From Coriaria nepalensis (taxonomy: Eukaryota; Streptophyta; Magnoliopsida; Cucurbitales; Coriariaceae), in contig CP114482.1 of the NCBI GenBank assembly GCA_027186245.1, forward strand, positions 22,649,209 to 22,713,208: DNA of 64,000 nucleotides, written 5' to 3'. Position numbers and translations under genes: made by a program. Numbering within the stretch: the stretch's first letter is position 1; each line of letters opens with the position of its first letter. The notes beneath the pieces are model-generated. The model did not search any database and was not told the origin of the DNA. It worked only from the letters and a program-made list of their open reading frames with translations. This document shows, piece by piece, positions 1 through 13,826 of this stretch.

Positions 1-1468
1 GGCATAGTTGCCATCAATTGATCAATTGCAAGTTATGCACAAAAGTCGCGTTTTAAATGCAAAAAGAGAATTGGTTCGAAGTGCCTTCAAACAATTTAAT
101 GATTGAAAAGACTGAGTGATATGCTTTTTATTGCTAAAATAATGCATTGTTGTCTTCAATAGATTAACTACAAGTTACGTAAGAAAAAAATGTTTGAAGG
201 GCAGAAATAGAATTCGTTCGAATTAATTTAGAATGATTTAATGACTACAAGAGACTCAATGACATGACTTTAAGGCTTAACAAATGCATTGTTGCCTTCA
301 ATAGATCAACTGCAAGTTACGCCTGAAAGTCATGTTTAAAGGCCGAATTTCGTTCTAAGTGATTTAGAATGATTTACTGATTAAAAGAGACGCAAAAATA
401 TGACTTTCAGGCTATAAAAATGCATAATTACCCTCAATAGATCAATTACAAGTTATGCATGAAAGTGGCGTTTTAAATGCAAAAGGAGAATTGGTTCGAA
501 GTGCCTTCAAACAATTTAATGATTTAAAAGACTGAGTGATATGCTTTTTAATGCTAAAATAATGCATTGTTGTCTTGAATAGATTAATTACAAGTTATGT
601 AAGAAAATAATGTTTGAAGGGCAAAAATAGAATTCGTTCGAGTTAATTTAGAATGATTTAATGACTAGAAGAGACTCAGTGACATGACTTTAAGGCTAAA
701 CAAATGCATTCCTGCCTATAATAGATCAACTGCAAGTTATGCACGAAAGTCATGTTCGAATGCCGAATTTCATACGAAGTGATTTAGAATGATTTACTGA
801 CTAAAAGAGACGCAAAAATATGACTTCAACGCTAAAAAATGCATGGTGCCATCAATAGATCAATTGCAAGTTATGCACGAAAGTCGCGTTTTAATTGCAA
901 AAAGAGAACTGGTTCGAAGTGCCTTCAAACAATTTAATGATTGAAAAGACTGAGTCATATGCTTTTTAATGCTAAAATAATGCATTGTTGTCTTCAATAG
1001 ATTAATTACAAGTTATGTAAGAAAATAATGTTCGAAGGGCGAAAATAGAATTCGTTCGAATTAATTTAGAATGATTTAATGACTAGAAGAGACTCAATGA
1101 CATGACTTTAAGGCTTAACAAATGCATTGTTGCCTTCAATAGATCAACTGCAAGTTACGCACGAAAGTCATGTTTAAAGGCCGAATTTCGTTCGAAGTGA
1201 TTTAGAATGATTTACTGACTAAAAGAGACGCAAAAATATGACTTTATGCCTAAAAAAATTCATAGTTGCCATCAATAGATAAATTGCAAGTTATGCATGA
1301 AAGTCGCGTTTTAAATGCAAAAGGAGAATTGATTCGAAGTTCGTTCAAACAATTTAATGATTGAAAAGACTGAGTCATATGCTTTTTAATGCTAAAATTA
1401 TGCATTGTTGTTTTCAATAGATTAAATACAAGTTACGTAAGAAAATAATGTTTGAAGGGCAAAAATAG

Positions 1469-1482
1469 AATTCGATCGAATT
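1469..1482. other. Perfect 14-bp palindrome variant AATTCGATCGAATT
   Basis: In this B monomer a T-to-A change in the centre of the dyad turns it into an uninterrupted 14-bp palindrome. The same variant occurs at 1889-1902, 3988-4001, 5245-5258 and 7342-7355. I did not see it after about 7.4 kb. These B monomers also share the neighbouring variant ATTAAATAC or ATTACATAC, so they probably descend from one ancestor. Confidence 0.75.
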
Positions 1483-3777
1483 AATTTAGAATGATTTAAT
1501 GACTAGAAGAGACTCAATGACATGACTTTAAGGCTAAACAAATGCATTGTTGCCTTCAATAGATCAACTACAACTTACGCATGAAAGTCATGTTTAAAGG
1601 TCGAATTTCGTTCGAAGTGATTTAGAATGATTTACTGACTAAAAGAGACGCAAAAATATGACTTTATGGCTAAAAAAATTCATAGTTGCCATCAATAGAT
1701 AAATTGCAAGTTATGCACGAAAGTCGCGTTTTAAATGCAAAAGGAGAATTGATTCGAAGTTCGTTCAAACAATTTAATGATTGAAAAGACTGAGTCATAT
1801 GCTTTTTAATGCTAAAATTATGCATTGTTGTTTTCAATAGATTAAATACAAGTTACGTAAGAAAATAATGTTTGAAGGGCAAAAATAGAATTCGATCGAA
1901 TTAATTTAGAATGATTTAATGACTAGAAGAGACTCAATGACATGACTTTAAGGCTAAACAAATGCATTGTTGCCTTTAATAGATCAACTCCAAGTTACGC
2001 ATGAAAGTCATGTTTAAAGATCGAATTTCGTTCGAAGTGATTTAGAATGATTTACTGACTATTAGAGCCGCAAAAATATGACTTGAACGCTAAAAAAGGC
2101 ATAGTTGCCATCAATAGATCAATTGCAAGTTATGCACAAAAGTCGCGTTTTAAATGCAAAAAGAGAATTGGTTCGAAGTGCCTTCAAACATTTTAATGAT
2201 TGAAAAGACTGAGTGATATGCTTTTTATTGCTAAAATAATGCATTGTTGTCTTCAATAGATTAACTACAAGTTACGTAAGAAAAAAATGTTTGAGGGGCA
2301 GAAATAGAATTCGTTCGAATTAATTTAGAATGATTTAATGACTACAAGAGACTCAATGACATGACTTTAAGGCTTAACAAATGCATTGTTGCCTTCAATA
2401 GATCAACTGCAAGTTACACCTGAAAGTCATGTTTAAAGGCCGAATTTCGTTCGAAGTGATTTAGAATGATTTACTGATTAAAAGAGACGCAAAAATATGA
2501 CTTTATGGCTAAAAAAATGCATAGTTGCCATTAATAGATCAATTGCAAGTTATGCATGAAAGTCGCGTTTTAAATGCAAAAGGAGAATTGATTCGAAGTT
2601 CGTTCAAACAATTTAATGATTGAAAAGACTGAGTCATATGCTTTTTAATGCTAAAATAATACATTGTTGTCTTCAATAGATTAATTACAAGTTACGTAAG
2701 AAAAAAATGTTTGAAGGGCAGAAATAGAATTCGTTCGAATTAATTTAGAATGATTTAATGACTACAAGAGACTCAATGACATGACTTTAAGGCTAAACAA
2801 ATGCACAGTTGCCTTCAATAGATCAACTGCAAGTTACGCACGAAAGTCAAGTTTAAAGGCCGAAATTCGTTCGAAGTTATTTAGAATTATTTACTGACTA
2901 AAAGAGACGCAAAAATATGACTTTAAGGCTAAAAAAATGCATAGTTGCCATCAATAGATAAATTGCAAGTTATGCATGAAAGTCGCGTTTTAAATGCAAA
3001 AGGAGAATTGATTCGCAGTGCCTTCAAACAATTTAATGATTGAAAAGACTGAGTCATATGCTTTTTAACGCTAAAATAATACATTGTTGTCTTCAATAGA
3101 TTAATTACAAGTTACGTAAGAAAAAAATGTTTGAAGGGCAGAAATAGAATTCGTTCGAATTAATTTAGAATGATTTAATGACTAGAAGAGACTCAATGAC
3201 ATGACTTTAAGGCTAAACAAATGCATTGTTGCCTTCAATAGATCAACAGCAAGTTACGCACGAAAGTCATGTTTAAAGGCCGAATTTCGTTCGAAGTGAT
3301 TTAGAATGATTTACTAACTAAAAGAGACGCAAAAATATGACTATAAGGCTAAAAAAATTCATAGTTGCCATCAATAGATAAATTGCAAGTTATGCATGAA
3401 AGTCGCGTTTTAAATGCAAAAGGAGAATTGATTCGAAGTTCCTTCAAACAATTTAATGATTGAAAAGACTGAGTCATATGCTTTTTAATGCTAAAATAAT
3501 GCATTCTTGTCTTCAGTAGATTAATTACAAGTTATGTAAGAAAATAATGTTTGAACGGCGAAAATAGAATTCGTTCGAATTAATTTAGAATGATTTAATG
3601 ACTAGAAGAGACTCAATGACATGACTTTAAGGCTTAACAAATGCATTGTTGCCTTCAATAGATCAACTGCAAGTTACGCACGAAAGTCATGTTTAAAGGC
3701 CGAATTTCGTTGGAAGTGATTTAGAATGATTTACTGACTAAAAGAGACGCAAAAATATGACTTTATGGCTAAAAAAA

Positions 3778-5034
3778 TGCATAGTTGCCATCAATAGATC
3801 AATTGCAAGTTATGCATGAAAGTTGCGTTTTAAATGCAAAAGGAGAATTGGTTCGAAGTGCGTTCAAATAATTTAATGATTGAAAAGACTGAGTGATATG
3901 CTTTTTAATGCTAAAATTATGCATTGTTGTCTTCAATAGATTAAATACAAGTTACGTAAGAAAATAATGTTTGAAGGGCAAAAATAGAATTCGATCGAAT
4001 TAATTTAGAATGATTTAATGACTAGAAGAGACTCAATGACATGACTTTAAGGCTAAACAAATGCATTGTTGCCTTCAATAGATCAACTACAAGTTACGCA
4101 TGAAAGTCATGTTTAAAGGTCGAATTTCGTTCGAAGTGATTTAGAATCATTTACTGACAAAAAGAGACGCAAAAATATGACTTTCAGGCTAAAAAAATAA
4201 ATAGTTGTCATCAATAGATCAATTACAAGTTATGCATGAAAATCACGTTCTAAATGCCAAAAGAGAATTGGTTCGAAGTGCCTTCAAACAATTTAATAAT
4301 TTAAAAGACTGTGTGATATGCTTTTTAATGCTAAAATAATGCATTGTTGTCTTGAATAGATTAATTACAAGTTATGTAAGAAAATAATGTTTGAAGGGCA
4401 AAAATAGAATTCGTTCGAATTAATTTAGAATGATTTAATGACTAGAAGAGACTCAGTGACATGACTTTAAGGCTAAACAAATGCATTCCTGCCTATAATA
4501 GATCAACTGCAAGTTATGCACGAAAGTCATGTTCGAATGCCGAATTTCATACGAAGTGATTTAGAATAATTTACTGACTAAAAGAGACGCAAAAATATGA
4601 CTTCAACGCTAAAAAATGCATGGTGCCATCAATAGATCAATTGCAAGTTATGCACGAAAGTCGCGTTTTAATTGCAAAAAGAGAACTGGTTCGAAGTGCC
4701 TTCAAACAATTTAATGATTGAAAAGACTGAGTCATATGCTTTTTAATGCTAAAATAATGCATTCTTGTCTTCAATAGATTAATTACAAGTTATGTAAGAA
4801 AATAATGTTTGAAGGGCGAAAATAGAATTCGTTCGAATTAATTTAGAATGATTTAATGACTAGAAGAGACTGAATGACATGACTTTAAGGCTTAACAAAT
4901 GCATTGTTGCTTCAATAGATCAACTGCAAGTTACGCACGAATGTCATGTTTAAAGGCCGAATTTTGTTCGAAGTGATTTAGAATGATTTACTGACTAAAA
5001 GAGACGCAAAAATATGACTTTATGGCTAAAAAAA
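3778..5034 (+). repeat. 3-trimer HOR, copy 1 (1257 bp)
   Basis: Three trimers starting at 3778, 4198 and 4617. Markers are AAAGTTGCG with GTGCGTTCAAATAATT in the first, ATAAATAGTTGTC and AAATCACG in the second, and the short TGCATGGTGCC start in the third. The next copy starts at 5035. The third trimer here has a one-base loss (GTTGCTTCAATAG near 4906) that is absent from the other copies. Confidence 0.85.
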
Positions 5035-6292
5035 TGCATAGTTGCCATCAATAGATCAATTGCAAGTTATGCATGAAAGTTGCGTTTTAAATGCAAAAGG
5101 AGAATTGGTTCGAAGTGCGTTCAAATAATTTAATGATTGAAAAGACTGAGTCATATGGTTTTTAACGCTAAAATTATGCATTGTTGTCTTCAATAGATTA
5201 CATACAAGTTACGTAAGAAAATAATGTTTGAAGGGCAAAAATAGAATTCGATCGAATTAATTTAGAATGATTTAATGACGAGAAGAGACTCAATGACATG
5301 ACTTTAAGGCTAAACAAATGCATTGTTGCCTTCAATAGATCAACTACAAGTTACGCATGAAAGTCATGTTTAAAGGTCGAATTTCGTTCGAAGTGATTTA
5401 GAATGATTTACTGACAAAAAGAGACGCAAAAATATGACTTTCAGGCTAAAAAAATAAATAGTTGTCATCAATAGATCAATTACAAGTTATGCATGAAAAT
5501 CACGTTCTAAATGCAAAAAGAGAATTGGTTCGAAGTGCCTTCAAACAATTTAATGATTTAAAAGACTGAGTGATATGCTTTTTAATGCTAAAATAATGCA
5601 TTGTTGTCTTGAATAGATTAATTACAAGTTATGTAAGAAAATAATGTTTGAAGGGCAAAAATAGAATTCGTTCGAATTAATTTAGAATGATTTAATAACT
5701 AGAAGAGACTCAGTGACATGACTTTAAGGCTAAACAAATGCATTCCAGCCTATAATAGATCAACTGCAAGTTATGCACGAAAGTCATGTTCGAATGCCGA
5801 ATTTCATACGAAGTGATTTAGAATGATTTACTGACTAAAAGAGACGCAAAAATATGACTTCAACGCTAAAAAATGCATGGTGCCATCAATAGATCAATTG
5901 CAAGTTATGCACGAAAGTCGCGTTTTAATTGCAAAAAGAGAACTGGTTCGAAGTGCCTTCAAACAATTTAATGATTGAAAAGACTGAGTCATATGCTTTT
6001 TAATGCTAAAATAATGCATTGTTGTCTTCAATAGATTAATTACAAGTTATGTAGGAAAATAATGTTTGAAGGGCAAAAATAGAATTCGTTCGAATTAATT
6101 TAGAATGATTTAATGACTAGAAGAGACTCAATGACATGACTTTAAGGCTTAACAAATGCATTGTTGCCTTCAATAGATCAACTGCAAGTTACGCACGAAA
6201 TTCAATTTTAAAGGCCGAATTTCGTTCGAAGTGATTTAGAATGATTTACTGACTAAAAGAGACGCAAAAATATGACTTTCAGGCTATAAAAA
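5035..6292 (+). repeat. 3-trimer HOR, copy 2 (1258 bp)
   Basis: Trimers at 5035, 5455 and 5874 repeat the marker order of 3778-5034. After 6292 the pattern breaks off into two unrelated trimers (6293, 6712). It resumes at 7132 with a further copy that stays recognisable to about 8050, where it merges into the type leading the 7-trimer block. Confidence 0.85.
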
Positions 6293-8388
6293 TGCATAGT
6301 TACCCTCAATAGATCGCTTACAAGTTATGCATGAAAGTCGCGTTCTAAATGCAAAAAGAGAATTGGTTCGAAGTGCCTTCAAACAATTTAATGATTGAAA
6401 AGACTGAGTGATATGCTTTTTAACGCTAAAATAATACATTGTTGTCTTCAATAGATTAATTACAAGTTACGTAAAAAAAAATGTTTGAAGGGCAGAAATA
6501 GAATTCGTTCGAATTAATTTAGAATGATTTAATGACTAGAAGAGACTCAATGACATGACTTTAAGGCTAAACAAATGCATTGTTGCCTTCAATAGATCAA
6601 CTGCAAGTTACGCACGAAAGTCATGTTTAAAGGCCGAATTTCGTTCGAAGTGATTTAGAATGATTTACTAACTAAAAGAGACGCAAAAATATGACTATAA
6701 GGCTAAAAAAATTCATAGTTGCCATCAATAGATAAATTGCAAGTTATGCATGAAAGTCGCGTTTTAAATGCAAAAGGAGAATTGATTCGAAGTGCCTTCA
6801 AACAATTTAATGATTGAAAAGACTGAGTCATATGCTTTTTAACGCTAAAATAATACATTGTTGTCTTCAATAGATTAATTACAAGTTACGTAAGAAAAAA
6901 ATGTTTGAAGGGCAGAAATAGAATTCGTTCGAATTAATTTAGAATGACTTAATGACTAGAAGAGACTCAATGACATGACTTTAAGGCTTAACAAATGCAT
7001 TGTTGCCTTCAATAGATCAACTGCAAGTTACGCACGAAAGTCATGTTTAAAGGCCGAATTTCGTTCGAAGTGATTTAGAATGATTTACTGACTAAAAGAG
7101 ACACAAAAATATGACTTTATGGCTAAAAAAATGCATAGTTGCCATCAATAGATCAATTGCAAGTTATGCATGAAAGTTGCGTTTTAAATGCAAAAGGAGA
7201 ATTGGTTCGAAGTGCGTTCAAATAATTTAATGATTGAAAAGACTGAGTGATATGCTTTTTAATGCTAAAATTATGCATTGTTGTCTTCCATAGATTAAAT
7301 ACAAGTTACGTAAGAAAATAATGTTTGAAGGGCAAAAATAGAATTCGATCGAATTAATTTAGAATGATTTAATGACTAGAAGAGACTCAATGACATGACT
7401 TTAAGGTTAAACAAATGCATTGTTGCCTTCAATAGATCAACTACAAGTTACGCATGAAAGTTATGTTTAAAGGTCGAATTTCGTTCGAAGTGATTTAGAA
7501 TGATTTACTGACAAAAAGAGACGCAAAAATATGACTTTCAAGCTAAAAAAATAAAGAGTTGTCATCAATTGATCAATTACAAGTTATGCATGAAAATCAC
7601 GTTCTAAATGCAAAAAGAGAATTGGTTCGAAGTGCCTTCAAACAATTTAATGATTTAAAAGACTGAGTGATATGCTTTTTAATGCTAAAATAATGCATTG
7701 TTGTCTTGAATAGATTAATTACAAGTTATGTAAGAAAATAATGTTTGAAGGGCAAAAATAGAATTCGTTCGAATTAATTTAGAATGATTTAATGACTAGA
7801 AGAGACTCAGTGACATGACTTTAAGGCTAAACAAATGCATTCCAGCCTATAATAGATCAACTGCAAGTTATGCACGAAAGTGATGTTCGAATGCCGAATT
7901 TCATACGAAGTGATTTAGAATGATTTACTGACTAAAAGAGACGCAAAAATATGACTTCAACGCTAAAAAATGCATGGTGCCATCAATAGATCAATTGCAA
8001 GTTATACACGAAAGTCGCGTTTTAATTGCAAAAAGAGAACTGGTTCGAAGTGCCTTCAAACAATTTAATGATTGAAAAGCCTGAGTGATATGCTTTTTAA
8101 TGCTAAAATAATGCATTGTTGTCTTGAATAGATTAATTACAAGTTATGTAAGAAAAAAATGTTTGAAGGGCAAAAATAGAATTCGTTCGAATTAATTTAG
8201 AATGATTTAATAACTAGAAGAGACTCAGTGACATGACTTTAAGGCTAAACAAATGCGTTCTTGCCTATAATAGATCAACTGCAAGTTATGCACGAAAGTC
8301 ATGTTCGAATGCCGAATTTCATACGAAGTGATTTAGAATGATTTACTGACTAAAAGAGACGCAAAAATATGACTTCAACGCTAAAAAA

Positions 8389-11317
8389 TGCATGGTGCCA
8401 TCAATAGATCAATTGCAAGTTATGCACGAAAGTCGCGTTTTAATTGCAAAAAGAGAACTGGTTCGAAGTGCCTTCAAACAATTTAATGATTGAAAAGACT
8501 GAGTCATATGCTTTTTAATGCTAAAATAATGCATTGTTGTCTTCAATAGATTAATTACAAGTTATGTAAGAAAATAATGTTTGAAGGGCGAAAATAGAAT
8601 TCGTTCGAATTAATTTAGAATGATTTAATGACTAGAAGAGACACAATGACATGACTTTAAGGCTTAACAAATGCATTGTTGCCTTCAATAGATCAACTGC
8701 AAGTTACGCACGAAATTCAATTTTAAAGGCCGAATTTCGTTCGAAGTGATTTAGAATGATTTACTGACTAAAAGAGGCGCAAAAATATGACTTTCAGGCT
8801 ATAAAAATGCATACTTACCCTCAATAGATCAATTACAAGTTATGCATGAAAGTCGCGTTCTAAATGCAAAAAGAGAATTGGTTCGAAGTGCCTTCGAACA
8901 ATTTAATGATTGAAAAGACTGAGTCATATGCTTTTTAACGCTAAAATAATACATTGTTGTCTTCAATAGATTAATTACAAGTTATGTAAGAAAATAATGT
9001 TTGAAAGGCAAAAATAGAATTCGTTCGAATTAATTTAGAATGATTTAATGACTAGAAGAGACGCAATGACATGACTTTAAGGCTTAACAAATGCATTGTT
9101 GCCTTCAATAGATCAACTACAAGTTATGCACGAAAGTCATGTTTAAAGGCCGAATTTCGTTCGAGGAGATTTAGAATGATTTACTGACTAAAAGAGACGC
9201 AAAAATATGACTTTCAGGCTAAAAAAATGCATAGTTGCCATCAATAGATCAATTGCAAGTTATGCATGAAAGTCGCGTTTTAAATGCAAAAGGAGAATTG
9301 GTTCGAAGTGCGTTCAAACAATTTAGTGATTGAAAAGACTGAGTGATATGCTTTTTAATGCTAAAATTATGTATTGTTGTCTTCAATAGATTAATTACAA
9401 GTTACGCCAGAAAATAATGTTTGAAGGGCAAAAATAGAATTCGTTCGAATTAATTTAGAATGATTTAATGACTAGAAGAGACTCAATGACATGACTTTAA
9501 GGCTAAACAAATGCATTGTTGCCTTCAATAGAACAACTGCAAGTTATGCACGAAAGTCATGTTTAAAGGCCGAATTTCGTTCGAAGTGATTTAGAATGAT
9601 TTACTGACTAAAAGAGACGCAAAAATATGACTTTCAGGCTAAAAAAATGCATAGTTGTCATCAATAGATCAATTACAAGTTATGCATGAAAGTCACGTTC
9701 TGAATGCAAAAAGAGAATTGGTTCGAAGTGCCTTCAAACAATTTAATGATTGAAAAGCCTGAGTGATATGCTTTTTAATGCTAAAATAATGCATTGTTGT
9801 CTTCAATAGATTAATTACAAGTTATGTAAGAAAATAATGTTTGAAGGGCAAAAATAGAATTCGTTCGAATTAATTTAGAATGATTTAATGACTAGAAGAG
9901 ACTCAGTGACATGACTTTAAGGCTAAACAAATGCATTCTTGCCTATAATAGATCAACTGCAAGTTATGCACGAAAGTCATGTTCGAATGCCGATGTTCAT
10001 ACGAAGTGATTTAGAATGATTTACTGACTAAAAGAGACGCAAAAATATGACTTCAACGCTAAAAAATCCATGGTGCCATCAATAGATCAATTGCAAATTA
10101 TGCACGAAAGTCGCGTTTTAATTGCAAAAAGAGAATTGGTTCGGAGTGCCTTCAAACAATTTAATGATTGAAAAGACTGAGTGATATGCTTTTTAATGCT
10201 AAAATAATGCATTGTTGTCTTGAATAGATTAATTACAAGTTATGTAAGAAAAAAATGTTTGAAGGGCAAAAATAGAATTCGTTTGAATTAATTTAGAATG
10301 ATTTAATAACTAGAAGAGGCTCAGTGACATGACTTTAAGGCTAAACAAATGCGTTCTTGCCTATAATAGATCAACTGCAAGTTATGCACGAAAGTCATGT
10401 TCGAATGCCGAATTTCATACGAAGTGATTTAGAATGATTTACTGACTAAAAGAGACGCAAAAATATGAATTCAACGCTAAAAAATGCATGGTGCCATCAA
10501 TAGATCAATTGCAAGTTATACACGAAAGTCGCGTTTTAATTGCAAAAAGAGAACTGGTTCGAAGTGCCTTCAAACAATTTAATGATTGAAAAGACTGAGT
10601 CATATGCTTTTTAATGCTAAAATAATGCATTGTTGTCTTCAATAGATTAATTACAAGTTATGTAAGAAAATAATGTTTGAAGGGCGAAAATAGAATTCGT
10701 TCGAATTAATTCAGAATGATTTAATGACTAGAAGAGACTCAGTGACATGACTTTAAGGCTAAACAAATGCATTCCTGCCTATAGATCAACTGCAAGTTAT
10801 GCACGAAAGTCATGTTCGAATGCCGAATTTCATACGAAGTGATTTAGAATGATTTACTGACTAAAAGAGACGCAAAAATATGACTTCAACGCTAAAAAAT
10901 GCATGGTGCCATCAATAGATCAATTGCAAGTTATACACGAAAATCGCGTTTTAATTGCAAAAAGAGAACTGGTTCGAAGTGCCTTCAAACAATTTAATGA
11001 TTGAAAAGCCTGAGTGATATGCTTTTTAATTCTAAAATAATGCATTGTTGTCTTGAATAGATTAATTACAAGTTATGTAAGAAAAAAATGTTTGAAGGGC
11101 AAAAATAGAATTCGTTCGAATTAATTTAGAATGATTTAATAACTAGAAGAGACTCAGTGACATGACTTTAAGGCTAAACAAATGCGTTCTTGCCTATAAT
11201 AGATCAACTGCAAGTTATGCACGAAAGTCATGTTCGAATGCCGAATTTCATACGAAGTGATTTAGAATGATTTACTGACTAAAAGAGACGCAAAAATATG
11301 ACTTCAACGCTAAAAAA
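8389..11317 (+). repeat. 7-trimer HOR, copy 1 (2929 bp)
   Basis: Seven trimers starting at 8389, 8808, 9228, 9648, 10067, 10485 and 10900. Rare markers fix the register: AAATTCAATTTTAAAGG and GAGGCGC in the first trimer, GCATACTTACCC opening the second, TCGAGGAGAT (9161) closing the second, TTACGCCAG in the third, AATCCATGG opening the fifth, a 3-bp loss in CTGCCTATAGATC (about 10780) in the sixth, and TTAATTCTAAAA in the seventh. All recur in the same order in later copies. Confidence 0.93.
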
Positions 11318-13826
11318 TGCATGGTGCCATCAATAGATCAATTGCAAGTTATGCACGAAAGTCGCGTTTTAATTGCAAAAAGAGAACTGGTTCGAAGTGC
11401 CTTCAAACAATTTAATGATTGAAAAGACTGAGTCATATGCTTTTTAATGCTAAAATAATGCATTGTTGTCTTCAATAGATTAATTACAAGTTATGTAAGA
11501 AAATAATGTTTGAAGGGCGAAAATAGAATTCGTTCGAATTAATTTAGAATGATTTAATGACTAGAAGAGACGCAATGACATGACTTTAAGGCTTAACAAA
11601 TGCATTGTTGCCTTCAATAGATCAACTACAAGTTATGCACGAAAGTCATGTTTAAAGGCCGAATTTCGTTCGAGGAGATTTAGAATGATTTACTGACTAA
11701 AAGAGACGCAAAAATATGACTTTCAGGCTAAAAAAATGCATAGTTGCCATCAATAGATCAATTGCAAGTTATGCATGAAAGTCGCGTTTTAAATGCAAAA
11801 GGAGAATTGGTTCGAAGTGCGTTCAAACAATTTAGTGATTGAAAAGACTGAGTGATATGCTTTTTAATGCTAAAATTATGTATTGTTGTCTTCAATAGAT
11901 TAATTACAAGTTACGCCAGAAAATAATGTTTGAAGGGCAAAAATAGAATTCGTTCGAATTAATTTAGAATGATTTAATGACTAGAAGAGACTCAATGACA
12001 TGACTTTAAGGCTAAACAAATGCATTGTTGCCTTCAATAGAACAACTGCAAGTTATGCACGAAAGTCATGTTTAAAGGCCGAATTTCGTTCGAAGTGATT
12101 TAGAATGATTTACTGACTAAAAGAGACGCAAAAATATGACTTTCAGGCTAAAAAAATGCATAGTTGTCATCAATAGATCAATTACAAGTTATGCATGAAA
12201 GTCACGTTCTGAATGCAAAAAGAGAATTGGTTCGAAGTGCCTTCAAACAATTTAATGATTGAAAAGCCTGAGTGATATGCTTTTTAATGCTAAAATAATG
12301 CATTGTTGTCTTCAATAGATTAATTACAAGTTATGTAAGAAAATAATGTTTGAAGGGCAAAAATAGAATTCGTTCGAATTAATTTAGAATGATTTAATGA
12401 CTAGAAGAGACTCAGTGACATGACTTTAAGGCTAAACAAATGCATTCTTGCCTATAATAGATCAACTGCAAGTTATGCACGAAAGTCATGTTCGAATGCC
12501 GATGTTCATACGAAGTGATTTAGAATGATTTACTGACTAAAAGAGACGCAAAAATATGACTTCAACGCTAAAAAATCCATGGTGCCATCAATAGATCAAT
12601 TGCAAATTATGCACGAAAGTCGCGTTTTAATTGCAAAAAGAGAATTGGTTCGGAGTACCTTCAAACAATTTAATGATTGAAAAGACTGAGTGATATGCTT
12701 TTTAATGCTAAAATAATGCATTGTTGTCTTGAATAGATTAATTACAAGTTATGTAAGAAAAAAATGTTTGAAGGGCAAAAATAGAATTCGTTTGAATTAA
12801 TTTAGAATGATTTAATAACTAGAAGAGGCTCAGTGACATGACTTTAAGGCTAAACAAATGCGTTCTTGCCTATAATAGATCAACTGCAAGTTATGCACGA
12901 AAGTCATGTTCGAATGCCGAATTTCATACGAAGTGATTTAGAATGATTTACTGACTAAAAGAGACGCAAAAATATGAATTCAACGCTAAAAAATGCATGG
13001 TGCCATCAATAGATCAATTGCAAGTTATACACGAAAGTCGCGTTTTAATTGCAAAAAGAGAACTGGTTCGAAGTGCCTTCAAACAATTTAATGATTGAAA
13101 AGACTGAGTCATATGCTTTTTAATGCTAAAATAATGCATTGTTGTCTTCAATAGATTAATTACAAGTTATGTAAGAAAATAATGTTTGAAGGGCGAAAAT
13201 AGAATTCGTTCGAATTAATTCAGAATGATTTAATGACTAGAAGAGACTCAGTGACATGACTTTAAGGCTAAACAAATGCATTCCTGCCTATAGATCAACT
13301 GCAAGTTATGCACGAAAGTCATGTTCGAATGCCGAATTTCATACGAAGTGATTTAGAATGATTTACTGACTAAAAGAGACGCAAAAATATGACTTCAACG
13401 CTAAAAAATGCATGGTGCCATCAATAGATCAATTGCAAGTTATACACGAAAATCGCGTTTTAATTGCAAAAAGAGAACTGGTTCAAAGTGCCTTCAAACA
13501 ATTTAATGATTGAAAAGCCTGAGTGATATGCTTTTTAATTCTAAAATAATGCATTGTTGTCTTGAATAGATTAATTACAAGTTATGTAAGAAAAAAATGT
13601 TTGAAGGGCAAAAATAGAATTCGTTCGAATTAATTTAGAATGATTTAATAACTAGAAGAGACTCAGTGACATGACTTTAAGGCTAAACAAATGCGTTCTT
13701 GCCTATAATAGATCAACTGCAAGTTATGCACGAAAGTCATGTTCGAATGCCGAATTTCATACGAAGTGATTTAGAATGATTTACTGACTAAAAGAGACGC
13801 AAAAATATGACTTCAACGCTAAAAAA
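11318..13826 (+). repeat. 7-trimer HOR, copy 2, one trimer deleted (2509 bp)
   Basis: Six trimers instead of seven. The first (11318-11736) is a hybrid. Its 5' part, through GAAGGGCGA at 11512-11520, matches trimer 1 of the HOR. From CGCAATGACA at 11571 onward it matches trimer 2, including TCGAGGAGAT at 11670. One 420-bp unit has therefore been lost in register within about 50 bp of identical sequence. The rest follows copy 1 almost exactly; private changes noticed are CGGAGTACC near 12654 and GTTCAAAGTG near 13483. Confidence 0.93.

Larger units (their letters stand above)
1..8388 (+). repeat. Mosaic block with 3- and 5-trimer spacing
   Basis: Twenty trimers of mixed subtypes. The opening trimer (1-420) and the one at 2098-2517 share rare variants: GGCATAG start, TTTTTATTGC, GATTAACTAC and CTGATTAAAAG. 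They lie 2097 bp (5 trimers) apart. Trimers at 1259 and 1679 are almost identical tandem copies (GATTCGAAGTTCGTTC, TTGTTTTCAATAG, ATTAAATAC). A 3-trimer block beginning at 3778 recurs at 5035 and again at 7132; each copy carries AAAGTTGCG, then the odd ATAAATAG-type start and AAATCACG one trimer later (4198, 5455, 7552). No gene is present. Confidence 0.85.
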
